Shown piece after piece: positions 39,502 to 48,896 of a DNA stretch of 64,000 nucleotides. The first letter of the stretch is position 1. Each line of letters starts with the position of its first letter. The position numbers were made by a program, and so were the translations under genes. The notes beneath the pieces were generated by a model. That model saw only the letters and a program-made list of their open reading frames with translations, was not told where the DNA came from and searched no databases. The DNA comes from Pirellulales bacterium (GTDB lineage Bacteria > Planctomycetota > Planctomycetia > Pirellulales > JAEUIK01), in NCBI GenBank assembly GCA_019694435.1, contig JAIBBZ010000001.1:62001-126000 (forward strand), read 5' to 3'.

Positions 39502-40488
39502 TCAACAGGCGGTTCGGACGTCCGTGGCGCCGCGTTGCTCGATCAGTTCTCGGAGCTGAGCCACGAGCGCGCTGTAACGCGGCTTGGTGACCTGGGCATC
39601 GGCGCCCACTTGTTGCCCCTTCTTCTCGTTGTCGCGCGAGACGATCGACGAGAACAAGATGACCGGCACCCGGGCCAAGGCCGGCGTCTCGCGAATTCGT
39701 CGCACCAGCGTGAGCCCGTCCATCCGGGGCATCTCGATGTCGCTGATCACGGCACCGACCAGCGCGCTTGCGTCGCCGCCGGCGGCGCGTTGGGCACAGG
39801 TCGCCAGGTGATCCCAGGCCGCTTGTCCGTCGGCAAAGGCCTGCACATGGTGGAAACCCGCTTCTTGCAGGGCATCGAGCGCCATGGCGGTGATCATCTG
39901 CGAATCCTCAGCCAGCACGATCGGCGCGTCGCAAACTCGGTCCGAAGCATGTTCCACGGACTGGATCTGCTGGTGCTCGGCCTGCATCAGGGCGCGCCCC
40001 ATGCCGATCGAGGCGCCGATGGTTTCGAAGTCGAGCATCAACACCAGCCGGCCATCGAGCCGCATCACACCTGTCACCGGAACGTGGTCGGCCTTCAACG
40101 CCGGCATCGGCTGCATCTGCGTCCAGCTAATGCGGTGAATCCGCTCGACCGCGTGCACGCGAAACGCAAGCATCTCGCGATTGAATTCGAGTACCAGCAG
40201 CCGGTCGGTCGGCTGCGGTTCGGCCGCGGGCACGTCGCCGTCGAGAAACCGGCACAGATTGACCACTTCGACGACCTGATCGCGAATGCGGACTACGCCC
40301 TCGACCGCGTGTTGCGATTGCGGCAACGCCGTGATCGCGCCGACAGGCAGCACTTCGCGGACCTTGGCCACGTTGACGCCGAACCGTTGCCCCGCCAGTT
40401 GCAGCACCAGGACCTCGAGTTCGTTGGTCCCCGCTTCCAGAAGGATGCCCGTGTCGATCGCCGAACGTTTCGAAGTCGCCGTAGTCAT
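39502..40488 (-). CDS. cheV: CheV-type chemotaxis coupling protein (CheW + receiver)
   Basis: The 328-aa product has a CheW domain (residues about 25-165; VLQLAGQRFGVNVAKVREVLP, RIRDQVVEVVNLCRFLD, PVTGVMRLDGRLVLMLDFE) and a C-terminal receiver domain (about 187-322). The receiver has acidic pocket residues in VLAEDSQ and the phospho-acceptor Asp250 in ISDIEMPRMDGLTL. CheV couples chemoreceptors to CheA and adapts by phosphorylation. No CheA, CheY or MCP gene is in the window. It lies 54 bases downstream of a small coiled-coil gene on the same strand. Confidence 0.92.
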   Translation of the reverse strand: MTTATSKRSAIDTGILLEAGTNELEVLVLQLAGQRFGVNVAKVREVLPVGAITALPQSQHAVEGVVRIRDQVVEVVNLCRFLDGDVPAAEPQPTDRLLVLEFNREMLAFRVHAVERIHRISWTQMQPMPALKADHVPVTGVMRLDGRLVLMLDFETIGASIGMGRALMQAEHQQIQSVEHASDRVCDAPIVLAEDSQMITAMALDALQEAGFHHVQAFADGQAAWDHLATCAQRAAGGDASALVGAVISDIEMPRMDGLTLVRRIRETPALARVPVILFSSIVSRDNEKKGQQVGADAQVTKPRYSALVAQLRELIEQRGATDVRTAC

Positions 40489-40542
40489 GCTGCTTGATTC
40501 CGTCGCGGGGCTGGTGCCGGGAACAAAATGCCGTGGCGGCGC

Positions 40543-40737
40543 TCAGTCGGTAGCGGCCACATCCGAGCTGAAATACTCGTCGACCGTCGCCGCCGGCAGG
40601 ACGGTCGCAAAATCCTGACGAACGTTGGCCAACTTGCTCTGCAACGAACGGATCCGATGCTCCAATTCGTCGAGGCGCGTCAACATGCCTTGCAGGTCGG
40701 CTTTCGACCACGCATTGTCGGTCGTTGGGATCGTCAT
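40543..40737 (-). CDS. Small coiled-coil protein upstream of cheV
   Basis: A 64-aa frame from the ATG at 40737 (MTIPTTDNAWSKADLQGML). Its middle, LTRLDELEHRIRSLQSKLAN, has leucines at coiled-coil spacing, and it ends with YFSSDVAATD. The upstream in-frame extension to 41103 looks Arg/Pro-rich and overlaps nothing useful, so I use the short form. It is immediately upstream of cheV and probably co-transcribed. Function unknown; a CheV or receptor-binding partner is possible. Confidence 0.6.
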   Translation of the reverse strand: MTIPTTDNAWSKADLQGMLTRLDELEHRIRSLQSKLANVRQDFATVLPAATVDEYFSSDVAATD

Positions 40738-40954
40738 GGCGGCTTTCTCTTTCTGCCCGCGCCTGGCGGGCCCCCCCATATCGGCCCCGGGCCGATTCCC
40801 CGGAGCGTCCAGCAACTCTAGCTGCCAAGTGGGGGTGCTGCTGCCAAACAGCCACCTGTTGTGGCGCTCGGCGCGCCCGGTGATGACGGTCGCAACGGTG
40901 AACCCGGTCGATCCGTGAACGGCCCCGGGCACGGCGACGGGCGGCGGCTGCCGG

Positions 40955-43312
40955 CTACGGCTGATGATAGGGCCGCCCGGCCTGGTAGAGAGCCAGCCGC
41001 GTGGCGATGTCGTCCGCCAGCGCGGCGTCGCCGGCCTGTCGCGCGAGCTGGATCGCCTGGGTCGACGCGCGCACCGCGTCTGCAAACCGGCCGGCCTCGG
41101 CATAAGCGGCCGCCAGCGTATCGAGCAAGGCCGGCGTGGCGTTCACCGGGTTGCGCGCGGCGCGCTCGGCGATGGCGACCGCCTGGGCGCCGTTGCGCAA
41201 CGTCGCGTCGCGGTGGGTCGCGAGCATCCACGCCAGGTTGTTGGCCGCGTTGGCATGGTCGGGCTGCAGCTCGAGCAGCTCTTCGAGCTCGCGGATGGCG
41301 TCGCGCGGTCGACCAACCTGTTCGAAGAGCGCGGCCAGGGCCATCTTGGTTTTCAAATTGCCGGGCGTGGCGAGCAACATCTGGCGGTACAGGGCGATCA
41401 CGTCGTCGAGGCGATTTTGCTTCAACCGCACTTCGGCCAGCTCATACAGCGATTTGACCGAGTCGCTGCAGTGCGCGGCGGCATAGGTCAAATCGGCGGC
41501 CGCCTCCTCGTAGCGGCCGGTGCGCTTGTAGACGCTCCCCCGGGCCAGCAACAAATCGCCCGCCGGGCCGAACCGGTCGATCGCCTCTTGGATGATCTGC
41601 AGGGCGCGGGGAAAGTCTTCTTGTTCGGCCGCCATCAAGGCCAACATCGCGGAGGCCTCTTGCGCGCCGTCGGGCCGCTCGAGCAGTTTCCGCATCAGCT
41701 GTTCGGCCTGGGCGTATTTGCCCTGTGCCGCGAGCGCCGAGGCTTCGCCGATCCAGGCCTCGTGAATGGCGTCGCGCATCGTGCGCAGCCGACGGTAATA
41801 CCGCTCGGCCTCGGGATAACGCTTCGTCTCCAGCATGATCTTGGCCATGTTCTGGATCGCCAGGGCACTGTTGGGCGCGATCGCCAGGGCCTTGCGGTAA
41901 TTGTCCTCGGCTTCGTCGAGCCGCCCTTGCCGGTCGGCTACGACCCCCAGCATGAACCACGACATGTAGTTCTTCGGTCCGACGACCTTGAGACCCTGGT
42001 TGGCCAGGGCGACCGTGTCGGCCCAGGTCGCTTGCTGGCGATAGGTCAACAGGCAGCAGGCCACGACGATCAATGCGGCCAAGATCGCCGCCACCTGCCG
42101 GCGCCGCGCCAACAGCGTTGCCGCCCCGAACGCGAGCAGCAGGTAGATGCCCACCATCGGGATGTACGTGTAGCGATCGGCCCGGGCCTGATCGCCCACC
42201 TGCACGATGCCGATCACCGGCACCAGCGTGCCGAGATACCACAGCCAGCCGGTGAGCAAGAACGGGTAGCGCCGGGCGAACCACAGCACCGTTCCCGAAA
42301 TGACTACGAGCACGCCCAGTGCCAGCAGCGCCAGGCCGTAGAAATGGTCCCAGTCGGGCCGGTATCGCGCCGGATGCGGATAGAAAAACGCCAGGTCGAG
42401 CGGCCAGATCATTTGCCTGAGATAGATCAGGTACGAGCGGCAGGCGTTGGTTAGCCGATCGGCAAGCGACAAACCCGACACATCGACGACCGCGCCGCTG
42501 GCCCGTTGCGAGATGAACGTGATCACGCTCGACAGCACGACCAGGCCGAACAGCGGCAGCTTTTCGCGCACCAGGGGCCAAGGCGGCAGCCATCCGCGCC
42601 CGGGCCGCTGGACATCGAGCGGCCATCGTCCCAGCGGCCAGATATCCAAGAGCAACAGCACGGCCGGCAGCGTGACGGGCATCGCCTTGCACATCAGGCC
42701 CAGCGCCAGACACAGCGCCACCAGGGCATATCGCGCCCACGACTGCGCGCCGCGCACGTAGCCTGCGTAGGCCCACAGCGCCAGGTTCCAGAACAGCCCG
42801 CTGAGCACGTCCTTGCGCTCGGAAATCCAGGCCACGCTTTCGACGTGCTGGGGGTGGATCAAGAACAACGCCGCGACGACGCCGCAGCACCAGACCGGAT
42901 CGATGGCCGGCACAGCGCCGCGACCGGCCGACTTGCCGCGCTTGCGCGTGTCGAGCCAAGCCGGGTCGCCGGCCAACAGCAGGGCCCGCAGCGCCCAGAA
43001 CAACACCACCCCGCTGACGACGTGCACGCCCAGCGCGACCAGGTGATGCCCGCCCGGCCACTCGATGCCGAACAAGTCGACATCGAGCATGTGCGAGAGC
43101 CAGGTCAACGGGTGCCAGTTTGCGCTGTGCGACTCGCGAAACGCCCAGGCGACACTGTCCCGACTCAGGCCGTTGCGGACCATCGGGTTCATCACCACGT
43201 AGTCCGTGTCGTCGAACTCGACGAACGTGTGACCGGCGACGGGCCAGTAGCAAGCCAACGGCAAGACGACCAGCAGCGCCGTAATCCAGAGCTCTTTGCG
43301 CAAGCCGGCCAT
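40955..43312 (-). CDS. Membrane protein with C-terminal TPR repeats (TMTC/GT-C-like)
   Basis: The 785-aa product from the ATG at 43312 has about ten TM helices in residues 1-440. An early acidic loop reads HTFVEFDDTDYVVMN and is followed by WHPLTWLSHMLDVDLFG and the lumen-facing HPQHVESVAWISERKDVLSG. This arrangement matches planctomycete TMTC-like proteins related to eukaryotic O-mannosyltransferases of the GT-C class. Residues about 440-785 are TPR repeats (LDEAEDNYRKALAIAPNSALAI; YPEAERYYRRLR; GRYEEAAADLTYAAAH). I infer a membrane glycosyltransferase or assembly factor with a protein-binding tail. The TM part is on the short side for GT-C enzymes and the catalytic Asp is only inferred. Confidence 0.82.
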   Translation of the reverse strand: MAGLRKELWITALLVVLPLACYWPVAGHTFVEFDDTDYVVMNPMVRNGLSRDSVAWAFRESHSANWHPLTWLSHMLDVDLFGIEWPGGHHLVALGVHVVSGVVLFWALRALLLAGDPAWLDTRKRGKSAGRGAVPAIDPVWCCGVVAALFLIHPQHVESVAWISERKDVLSGLFWNLALWAYAGYVRGAQSWARYALVALCLALGLMCKAMPVTLPAVLLLLDIWPLGRWPLDVQRPGRGWLPPWPLVREKLPLFGLVVLSSVITFISQRASGAVVDVSGLSLADRLTNACRSYLIYLRQMIWPLDLAFFYPHPARYRPDWDHFYGLALLALGVLVVISGTVLWFARRYPFLLTGWLWYLGTLVPVIGIVQVGDQARADRYTYIPMVGIYLLLAFGAATLLARRRQVAAILAALIVVACCLLTYRQQATWADTVALANQGLKVVGPKNYMSWFMLGVVADRQGRLDEAEDNYRKALAIAPNSALAIQNMAKIMLETKRYPEAERYYRRLRTMRDAIHEAWIGEASALAAQGKYAQAEQLMRKLLERPDGAQEASAMLALMAAEQEDFPRALQIIQEAIDRFGPAGDLLLARGSVYKRTGRYEEAAADLTYAAAHCSDSVKSLYELAEVRLKQNRLDDVIALYRQMLLATPGNLKTKMALAALFEQVGRPRDAIRELEELLELQPDHANAANNLAWMLATHRDATLRNGAQAVAIAERAARNPVNATPALLDTLAAAYAEAGRFADAVRASTQAIQLARQAGDAALADDIATRLALYQAGRPYHQP

Positions 43313-43393
43313 CCGCGAATATTCCCCCGCTGCCAACCGTCCGGTGAATGCCCACCCGAGAAGGTGCCGGCCACTGCCAGTGTAGCTGGCCCG

Positions 43394-44647
43394 TTAGCCG
43401 GCCCGAAGCACCAGCGCCGCCGCCTGACCTTGCAGCGTGTAATTCAACAGCAGTGCCACCGGCGACGCGGCCGCCTGCGGCTGCCCTTGCACGATGTCGA
43501 GCGGACACTCGGGATCGAGCGTGTCGCAGCGCAGCGCCGCGGGCACCGTGCCCTGCTGAAGCGCCAGCAGGCTGGCGGCCATTTCGACCGCGCCGCAAGC
43601 CGCCCCGAGATGGCCGAAGTAGCCTTTCAGGGCGGTAACGGGCACTCCCGGCAGCACGCGATGCAGGGCCTCGGCCTCGATCCGATCGCCGTGGCGCGTC
43701 CCGCTGCCGTGGGCGTTCACGTGGCCGATCTCGGCCGGCGCCAGGCGCGCGTCGGCGAGCGCCGCGCGAATGGCTCGTTCGATGGCGTCGGTCGCGGCCC
43801 GACCGTTGCCCGTGGCCACGGCTGCGCTCGAGCCGAAGCCCAGAATCGTGGCCAGGATCGGAGCGCCACGGCCCTCGGCCTGGCGGCGCGTCTCGAGCAG
43901 GAACGTCGCCGCGCCTTCGCCAAAGGTCGTGCCTCGGCGCTCGCGGTCGAACGGCCGGCAATAGTCGTCTCCGCGCGCCACTTCCTGAGTCAGACAGTAG
44001 CGCACCAGGTCGAGCGGGTGCAGGCGCGCCGCGGCGGCGCCAGTGAACATGCAATCGGCCATGCCGCGCTCGATCACGTGGGCCGCTTCGGCCACGGCCT
44101 CGATCGCCGAGACTTCGTTCAACTGCAAGGTGTTGTTGGGCCCGCGGGCATCCCAGGCGATGGAAATGTGCGAGCCGAGCATGTTGGGGAGCAGCCGCAG
44201 AAACTCGAGCGGAAACGACGCCGCCATGCCGTCGCGGCCAAAGCGGCTCAGGTCGAGACGCCCGTCGACGATGCACGCGCGATAGCACGGCTCCGACATG
44301 TCGAGATCGCTACGGATGCGATCAGCACCGTACACCACGCCCCAACGATCGGGATCGATCGCGCCAACTAGCAGGCCGGCGTCCTGGCAGGCCATTTCCG
44401 CCGAGGCCACGGCGAACTGCGAGTCGCGGGCCATGAGCTTGATGCTCTTGCGCGGCCGGACGTATTCCTTCGGATCGAAGTCTTGCACCTCGGCCACGCA
44501 GCCGATGGGCAGGCTGCTGGCATCGAACGTACGAATCGGATGCACGCCGTGACGGCCCGCGATCAGCGCATCCCAAAACGCCTCGCGCCCCACGCCGATG
44601 GGGCTGATGACGCTCATGCCGGTGATCACGACTTCGGGACGTTGCAT
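43394..44647 (-). CDS. Beta-ketoacyl synthase homologue lacking the active-site Cys
   Basis: From the ATG at 44647 the product is 417 aa and has the FabF thiolase fold: VVITGMSVISPIGVG at the start, NAHGSGTRHGD with His313, and KGYFGHLGAA with Lys341 and His346. At the position of the nucleophilic Cys (FabF ISIATAC) the sequence reads NNTLQLNEVSA, placing Glu178 instead. In type II polyketide systems, chain-length factors have a Gln here and decarboxylate but do not condense. I infer a decarboxylase-like or chain-length partner, not a normal elongation enzyme. The neighbour is a fatty acid desaturase, so lipid synthesis is plausible. Confidence 0.88.
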   Translation of the reverse strand: MQRPEVVITGMSVISPIGVGREAFWDALIAGRHGVHPIRTFDASSLPIGCVAEVQDFDPKEYVRPRKSIKLMARDSQFAVASAEMACQDAGLLVGAIDPDRWGVVYGADRIRSDLDMSEPCYRACIVDGRLDLSRFGRDGMAASFPLEFLRLLPNMLGSHISIAWDARGPNNTLQLNEVSAIEAVAEAAHVIERGMADCMFTGAAAARLHPLDLVRYCLTQEVARGDDYCRPFDRERRGTTFGEGAATFLLETRRQAEGRGAPILATILGFGSSAAVATGNGRAATDAIERAIRAALADARLAPAEIGHVNAHGSGTRHGDRIEAEALHRVLPGVPVTALKGYFGHLGAACGAVEMAASLLALQQGTVPAALRCDTLDPECPLDIVQGQPQAAASPVALLLNYTLQGQAAALVLRAG

Positions 44648-44882
44648 GCGAGGCGAGACCGGGGCGGGAAAATTCGCCGGAGGCCACTCGTTCCTGCGGC
44701 CGCGGCGCAACGGGGGTGTCGCCCCGAAGGCTTAGCGCACGCCGGCCGGCAGGTGTTTCAATGTAGCCGCCCGCCGGGGTCCAAGTTGAGGGGGGCAGCC
44801 CAGCCGGCGCGAACCGGGGACGCGGTACGCCCGGCCGCAGCGAGACCGAGTCTCGGCAAGGCGACCGGAACAGGGCCGGTTC

Positions 44883-45896
44883 CTAGCCCTTCTGCTCCAC
44901 CCAGATCTTGGGCAGGACAATGTTTCGGGCCAGGCCCAGGGCCGCCAGCAGGCGGATCGTCAGCCAGGTGACGTCGATTTCCCACCACATGTGGCCGTGG
45001 GCGGCCGCGCGCTGGTCGGCGTGGTGGTTGTTGTGCCAGCCCTCGCCGTTGCTGACGATGCCCACGAACCAGTTATTGCGGCTGTTCTCGCCCGTGTCGT
45101 ACAGACGGTAGCCCCACAGGTGCGTCAGCGAGTTGACGCTCCAGGTGATGTGCCAAACCAGGACGGTGCGGACGAACACGCCCCAGACCAGCCAGCTCGT
45201 GCCAAGCTGCACGCCCGACCAGAGGTTACCGGTCGTCGCCCAGCCGACGCCCAGCCCCGCCAAGTAGAATACGGCCGCGTGCGCGACGTACACGACCAGC
45301 CACATCAGGTGACGTTCAAGGCCGAAGTAGAACGGGTCGCGGAGAATATCGCGGGCATAGCGATCGTAAGTATCGAGGTTGTTCACGCCACGGTTCTTGA
45401 CGAGTAGCCAGCCGCAATGGCCCCAAAAAAAAGTGACCAACGGCGAGTGCGGGTCGGGCTGCTCATCCGAGTCGCGGTGATGCAGACGGTGGATCGCCAC
45501 CCAGCGGGCAGGCGTGTCTTCGAGGCAGCAAACGCCCAGGATCGCGAAGATGTGTTCGAGCCACTTGGGCACGACGGCCGCCTGATGCGTCAACAGGCGG
45601 TGATAGCACAGGTTGATGCCCAGCGTGCCGAAGACGTACAGCCCCAGCAACGTCAGTACCACGCCGCTCCAAGAAAACAGCCACGGCGACAGCGCGGCCA
45701 GCGACAGCAGGTGCACCCCGCCGATCCCGACGATGTACGGCCACGACCACTGGATGGGCCGCGTGGTCTCGGGGTAATCGAGATGCAGCGACTTGGCGCC
45801 GCCGTGAATCGAACGATGGTGCTTGAGCAACGGGGCAACGGGTTCGCCGGCGGAAGCGTCAGTCGGAGTCGGCGCCATCTGAGTCGGTGCGGTCAT
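44883..45896 (-). CDS. Acyl-CoA/acyl-lipid delta-9-type fatty acid desaturase
   Basis: The 337-aa product from the ATG at 45896 has the three His boxes of membrane di-iron desaturases: HRLLTH, HRLHHRDSDEQP and the terminal NGEGWHNNHHA. Four TM helices surround them (VGIGGVHLLSLAAL; GVVLTLLGLYVFGTLGI; LMWLVVYVAHAAVFYLAGLGV; WLVWGVFVRTVLVWHITW). Such enzymes introduce a double bond into acyl-CoA or acyl-lipid, using electrons from a reductase. It shares orientation with the ketosynthase homologue 235 bases downstream. Adaptation of membrane fluidity is the likely role. Confidence 0.94.
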   Translation of the reverse strand: MTAPTQMAPTPTDASAGEPVAPLLKHHRSIHGGAKSLHLDYPETTRPIQWSWPYIVGIGGVHLLSLAALSPWLFSWSGVVLTLLGLYVFGTLGINLCYHRLLTHQAAVVPKWLEHIFAILGVCCLEDTPARWVAIHRLHHRDSDEQPDPHSPLVTFFWGHCGWLLVKNRGVNNLDTYDRYARDILRDPFYFGLERHLMWLVVYVAHAAVFYLAGLGVGWATTGNLWSGVQLGTSWLVWGVFVRTVLVWHITWSVNSLTHLWGYRLYDTGENSRNNWFVGIVSNGEGWHNNHHADQRAAAHGHMWWEIDVTWLTIRLLAALGLARNIVLPKIWVEQKG

Positions 45897-46203
45897 GATG
45901 TGCTTCCCTTCAACCGGCATAAGCCCCAGATCTTATCGACGCGAAGGAATGCTCGCCTTGGGCACTTCGCGGGCAAGTCGGCGGGGCTCGAAGCTGGCGC
46001 TAGCGATGATGGTGACGGAGGAAGGCTCGACCCGGACGCACTCGATCAGAATCGGGGCGTTGCCGGCTCAAGTCAAGCGAAGCCGGCCGTCCGATTGTCG
46101 CAGCCCGCGAAAATACCGGGATTTAGTGGGCGCTTCATTACCCAAGTAGCGCAGAGAAGGCCGGCCGCGTTACACCGCCATACGTGATATCACCTAACTC
46201 GCT
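45897..46203. other. Intergenic region upstream of the desaturase gene
   Basis: About 307 bases between the desaturase start and the stop of the PLP enzyme gene. No gene or convincing hairpin is seen. It should hold the desaturase promoter. Confidence 0.4.
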
Positions 46204-47379
46204 TCAAAGTGCAGCGAGGCCCTCCTCGATCGCATCCAGGATCGAATCGGCCGATTCGATGCCGATGCTCAGCCGCAGCATGCCGCCGTCAATGCCTGCC
46301 GCACGGCGCTCGTCGGGCGACAGCCCGCGGTGGCTGGTCGATTCGGGATGGCTGAGCGTCGTGGCCAGGTCGCCCAGCGAAGGCGAGAAAGGAATGCGCC
46401 GGGCCGCGCGAATGAAGCGCGTCGCCCCCTCCGAGCCGTCCGGCACGACGATCGTCACCATGGCCCCGTAGCGACCTTCGAACTGTCGCTGCGCCAGGAC
46501 ATGATCCGCGTGGCTCGATAAACCTGGATAAAGGACCTGGGCCACGCGCCGATCGCCGGCCAGGTGTGCTGCGACGCGGGCCGCGTTCTCGCCGGCCTGC
46601 GCTGCCCGCAGTGCCAATGTCGACAGTCCCCGGGCCGCCAACCAGCAATCGAACGGAGCCGCGGCGAAACCCCAGGTCGTCACCACGTGTGGCACGCGAT
46701 CCCATGCCGCTTCGCAGCCGCAGAGCAATCCCAACATCACGTCGCTATGACCATTGATGATCTTGGTCAGGCTTTCCATCACCAGGTCCGCCCCCAGCGC
46801 CAACGGGCGGCAGGCGATCGGGCTGGCGAACGTGTTGTCGATCAGCAGCCGGGCTCCGCGACGGTGCGCGATCTCGGCCAGGGCCTTGACGTCGGCCACC
46901 CGCAGCAGCGGATTGCTGATCGATTCGGCCAGGATCACCCGCGTGCGCTCGGTACACGCGGCTGCGACCGCTGGCAAATCGGTCACATCGACCACGGTAC
47001 TGTCGATGCCGAAGCGGCCGGCTTCGCCCGTGAACAGGTTGCCGCTGCGGCCGTAGAGCTTGTCGCTGACCACGACGTGATCGCCCTGCGTCAGCCCGCT
47101 CAACAGCACCGTCGCCAAAGCCGCCATGCCCGAGCTGCAAATCACCGCGCGATCGGCACCATGCAGCTCCCGGCACTTTGCCGCCAGCAGATCGGCGTTG
47201 GGCTGGCCGTCGCGGCTGTAGATATAGCCCTCTTCGTCGCCGGCCAGCAGCGTGGCTGCCTGCTGTGGGTCGGCGCAGCGGTAGACGACGGCCGGATAGA
47301 TCGGCGGCACCAGCGGCTGGGTCGGCTGCGGCGGCACCAGGTCGAGCCGCGGACAGATATCTTCCGGACGATCGGGCAT
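46204..47379 (-). CDS. Cys/Met-metabolism PLP enzyme (cystathionine/methionine gamma-lyase-like)
   Basis: The 391-aa product from the ATG at 47379 has the fold-type I landmarks: YSRDGQPNADLL (residues 55-65), SSGMAALATVLLSG, SDKLYGRSGNLF (Tyr109, Arg111), ESISNPLLRVADV, IDNTFASP and the PLP lysine SLTKIINGHSDVMLG (Lys206). Family members include cystathionine synthases and lyases, and methionine gamma-lyase, which releases methanethiol. The Cys that many methionine gamma-lyases have after LYG is Arg here, so the reaction is not certain. It is divergent from an APC amino acid permease. The nearby methanethiol oxidase makes methionine breakdown attractive, but this is inference. Confidence 0.88.
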   Translation of the reverse strand: MPDRPEDICPRLDLVPPQPTQPLVPPIYPAVVYRCADPQQAATLLAGDEEGYIYSRDGQPNADLLAAKCRELHGADRAVICSSGMAALATVLLSGLTQGDHVVVSDKLYGRSGNLFTGEAGRFGIDSTVVDVTDLPAVAAACTERTRVILAESISNPLLRVADVKALAEIAHRRGARLLIDNTFASPIACRPLALGADLVMESLTKIINGHSDVMLGLLCGCEAAWDRVPHVVTTWGFAAAPFDCWLAARGLSTLALRAAQAGENAARVAAHLAGDRRVAQVLYPGLSSHADHVLAQRQFEGRYGAMVTIVVPDGSEGATRFIRAARRIPFSPSLGDLATTLSHPESTSHRGLSPDERRAAGIDGGMLRLSIGIESADSILDAIEEGLAAL

Positions 47380-47453
47380 GGGTCGAATATAGTCCGCACA
47401 TGGTGAGCAAGCGAACGGATGCCGCTTCCGCACGGGAGCGATATGCTGACGCC

Positions 47454-48896
47454 ATGTCGCCGCCCACCGAAGCCCGACCGTCGACTCGATTGCAGCCCGT
47501 GCTGGGACTCTTCGGCGCCACGGCGCTGGTCGTCGGGGCGACGATCGGTACCGGCATTTTTCTGATGCCTTCGTTCGTGGCCCAGGGCACCGGCGGCTAT
47601 TTCGGCCTGATTCTCACGCTATGGATCGGCTGTGGCGTGATCAATCTTTGCGGCGCCTTGGCCCTGGCCGAGCTCGCGGCGCTGCTGCCCGAGGGCGGCG
47701 GCACCTACGTCTTTTTGCGCGAGGCGTACGGCCGGCGCTGGGCGTTTCTCTGGGTGTGGGCCGAGTTCTGGGTGATGCGCAGCGGCGCCATCGCGGCGCT
47801 GGCCGTGGTGGTGGCCGAAAACCTGGTGCGGCTCGTGGCCGTCGCGCCGGGAGCCACCGCCGATCCACCGTGGTTCAAGGGGACCGTCGTCGCCGTCGCG
47901 GCCGGCACGATCGTCGTGCTGACGGCCGTCAACGTGCTCGGCACGCGCTTCGGTAGCGCCGTGCAAACCTTGACCACGCTCATCAAGGGCGCGGCCATCC
48001 TCATTCTTGCTGTGCTGCCGCTGGCGCTGGGCCGCGCCAGCACCGAGCATCTGGCACCGGTCTGGCCCGCGCAAATCGACGATTCGATCCTGGTGCAGAT
48101 CGGCGTCGCACTGGCCGCCATCGCCTGGGCCTACGACGGCTGGGGTATGGTAACCGTGATCTCGGAAGAAGTTCACGAACCGGCCCGCAATGTCCCCCGC
48201 GCGCTGGTCCTGGGTGTGTTGATCGTCATCGGCCTGTACGCCGCCGCGAACACGGCCTATCACCTGACGCTGCCCAGCGAACAGATCCGCACGCTGCCCA
48301 ACACGGCGGCCACCGTGGCGGGCACATTGCTGGGGCCCTGGGGTGCACAGTGCCTGCTCTCGGTGCTCGTGATCTCGGCGCTGGGCGCGCTGAACGCCAA
48401 CATTCTCGTCGGCCCGCGGGTGCTGTATTCGGTGGCGGCCGACTATCCGCGGCTGGCCCTGCTCAAGCGCATCGACCCGCGATTCGCCACGCCGGCCGTG
48501 GCGATTATCAGCCTCGCGGCCTGGGCCGGGATGCTGCTGCTGGCCGACGAGCTGAGTCCCGACAAGAACAAGCGGCTGTTTCAGATCTTGATCGAATACG
48601 TCGTGTTCGGAGGTTCGATCTTCTATCTCTCGGCGGTCGTGGCGGTGTTCGTGATGCGTTTGCGCCGGCCGGACGCGCCGCGCCCCTATCGCACCTGGGG
48701 CTACCCGGTCACGCCGGCGCTGTTTGCCGCGTTCTACGTGTTCTTCCTGGGCAGCATGCTGGTCTCGTCGTTCTGGCAGGCGCTGGCCGGGCTGGGGTTC
48801 ATCGGGCTGGGGGCCCTGGCCCATGCGCTGCTGTCGGCCGCGACGCCGCTGCCGAGTCCTACGTCGTCGAGCTGGGACGGGCCAGCGTCTCGTTGA
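47454..48896 (+). CDS. APC family amino acid permease
   Basis: The 480-aa product, using the ATG at 47454 with GGGAG upstream, starts its first TM helix with FGATALVVGATIGTGIF, the classic substrate-binding GxG motif of APC transporters. About twelve TM helices follow, with AYDGWGMVTVISEEVHEPARNVPRAL as the conserved TM6-7 region. An alternative ATG at 47400 exists. The family imports amino acids, usually with protons or by exchange. Divergence from the Cys/Met PLP enzyme suggests methionine, cysteine or a related amino acid as substrate. It overlaps the convergent bestrophin gene by 38 bases at its 3' end. Confidence 0.9.
   Translation: MSPPTEARPSTRLQPVLGLFGATALVVGATIGTGIFLMPSFVAQGTGGYFGLILTLWIGCGVINLCGALALAELAALLPEGGGTYVFLREAYGRRWAFLWVWAEFWVMRSGAIAALAVVVAENLVRLVAVAPGATADPPWFKGTVVAVAAGTIVVLTAVNVLGTRFGSAVQTLTTLIKGAAILILAVLPLALGRASTEHLAPVWPAQIDDSILVQIGVALAAIAWAYDGWGMVTVISEEVHEPARNVPRALVLGVLIVIGLYAAANTAYHLTLPSEQIRTLPNTAATVAGTLLGPWGAQCLLSVLVISALGALNANILVGPRVLYSVAADYPRLALLKRIDPRFATPAVAIISLAAWAGMLLLADELSPDKNKRLFQILIEYVVFGGSIFYLSAVVAVFVMRLRRPDAPRPYRTWGYPVTPALFAAFYVFFLGSMLVSSFWQALAGLGFIGLGALAHALLSAATPLPSPTSSSWDGPASR

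Noticed and set aside
47178..47453. Upstream in-frame extension of the APC permease
   Set aside because: The added residues are Arg/Pro-rich, overlap the divergent PLP gene and lack a ribosome site.
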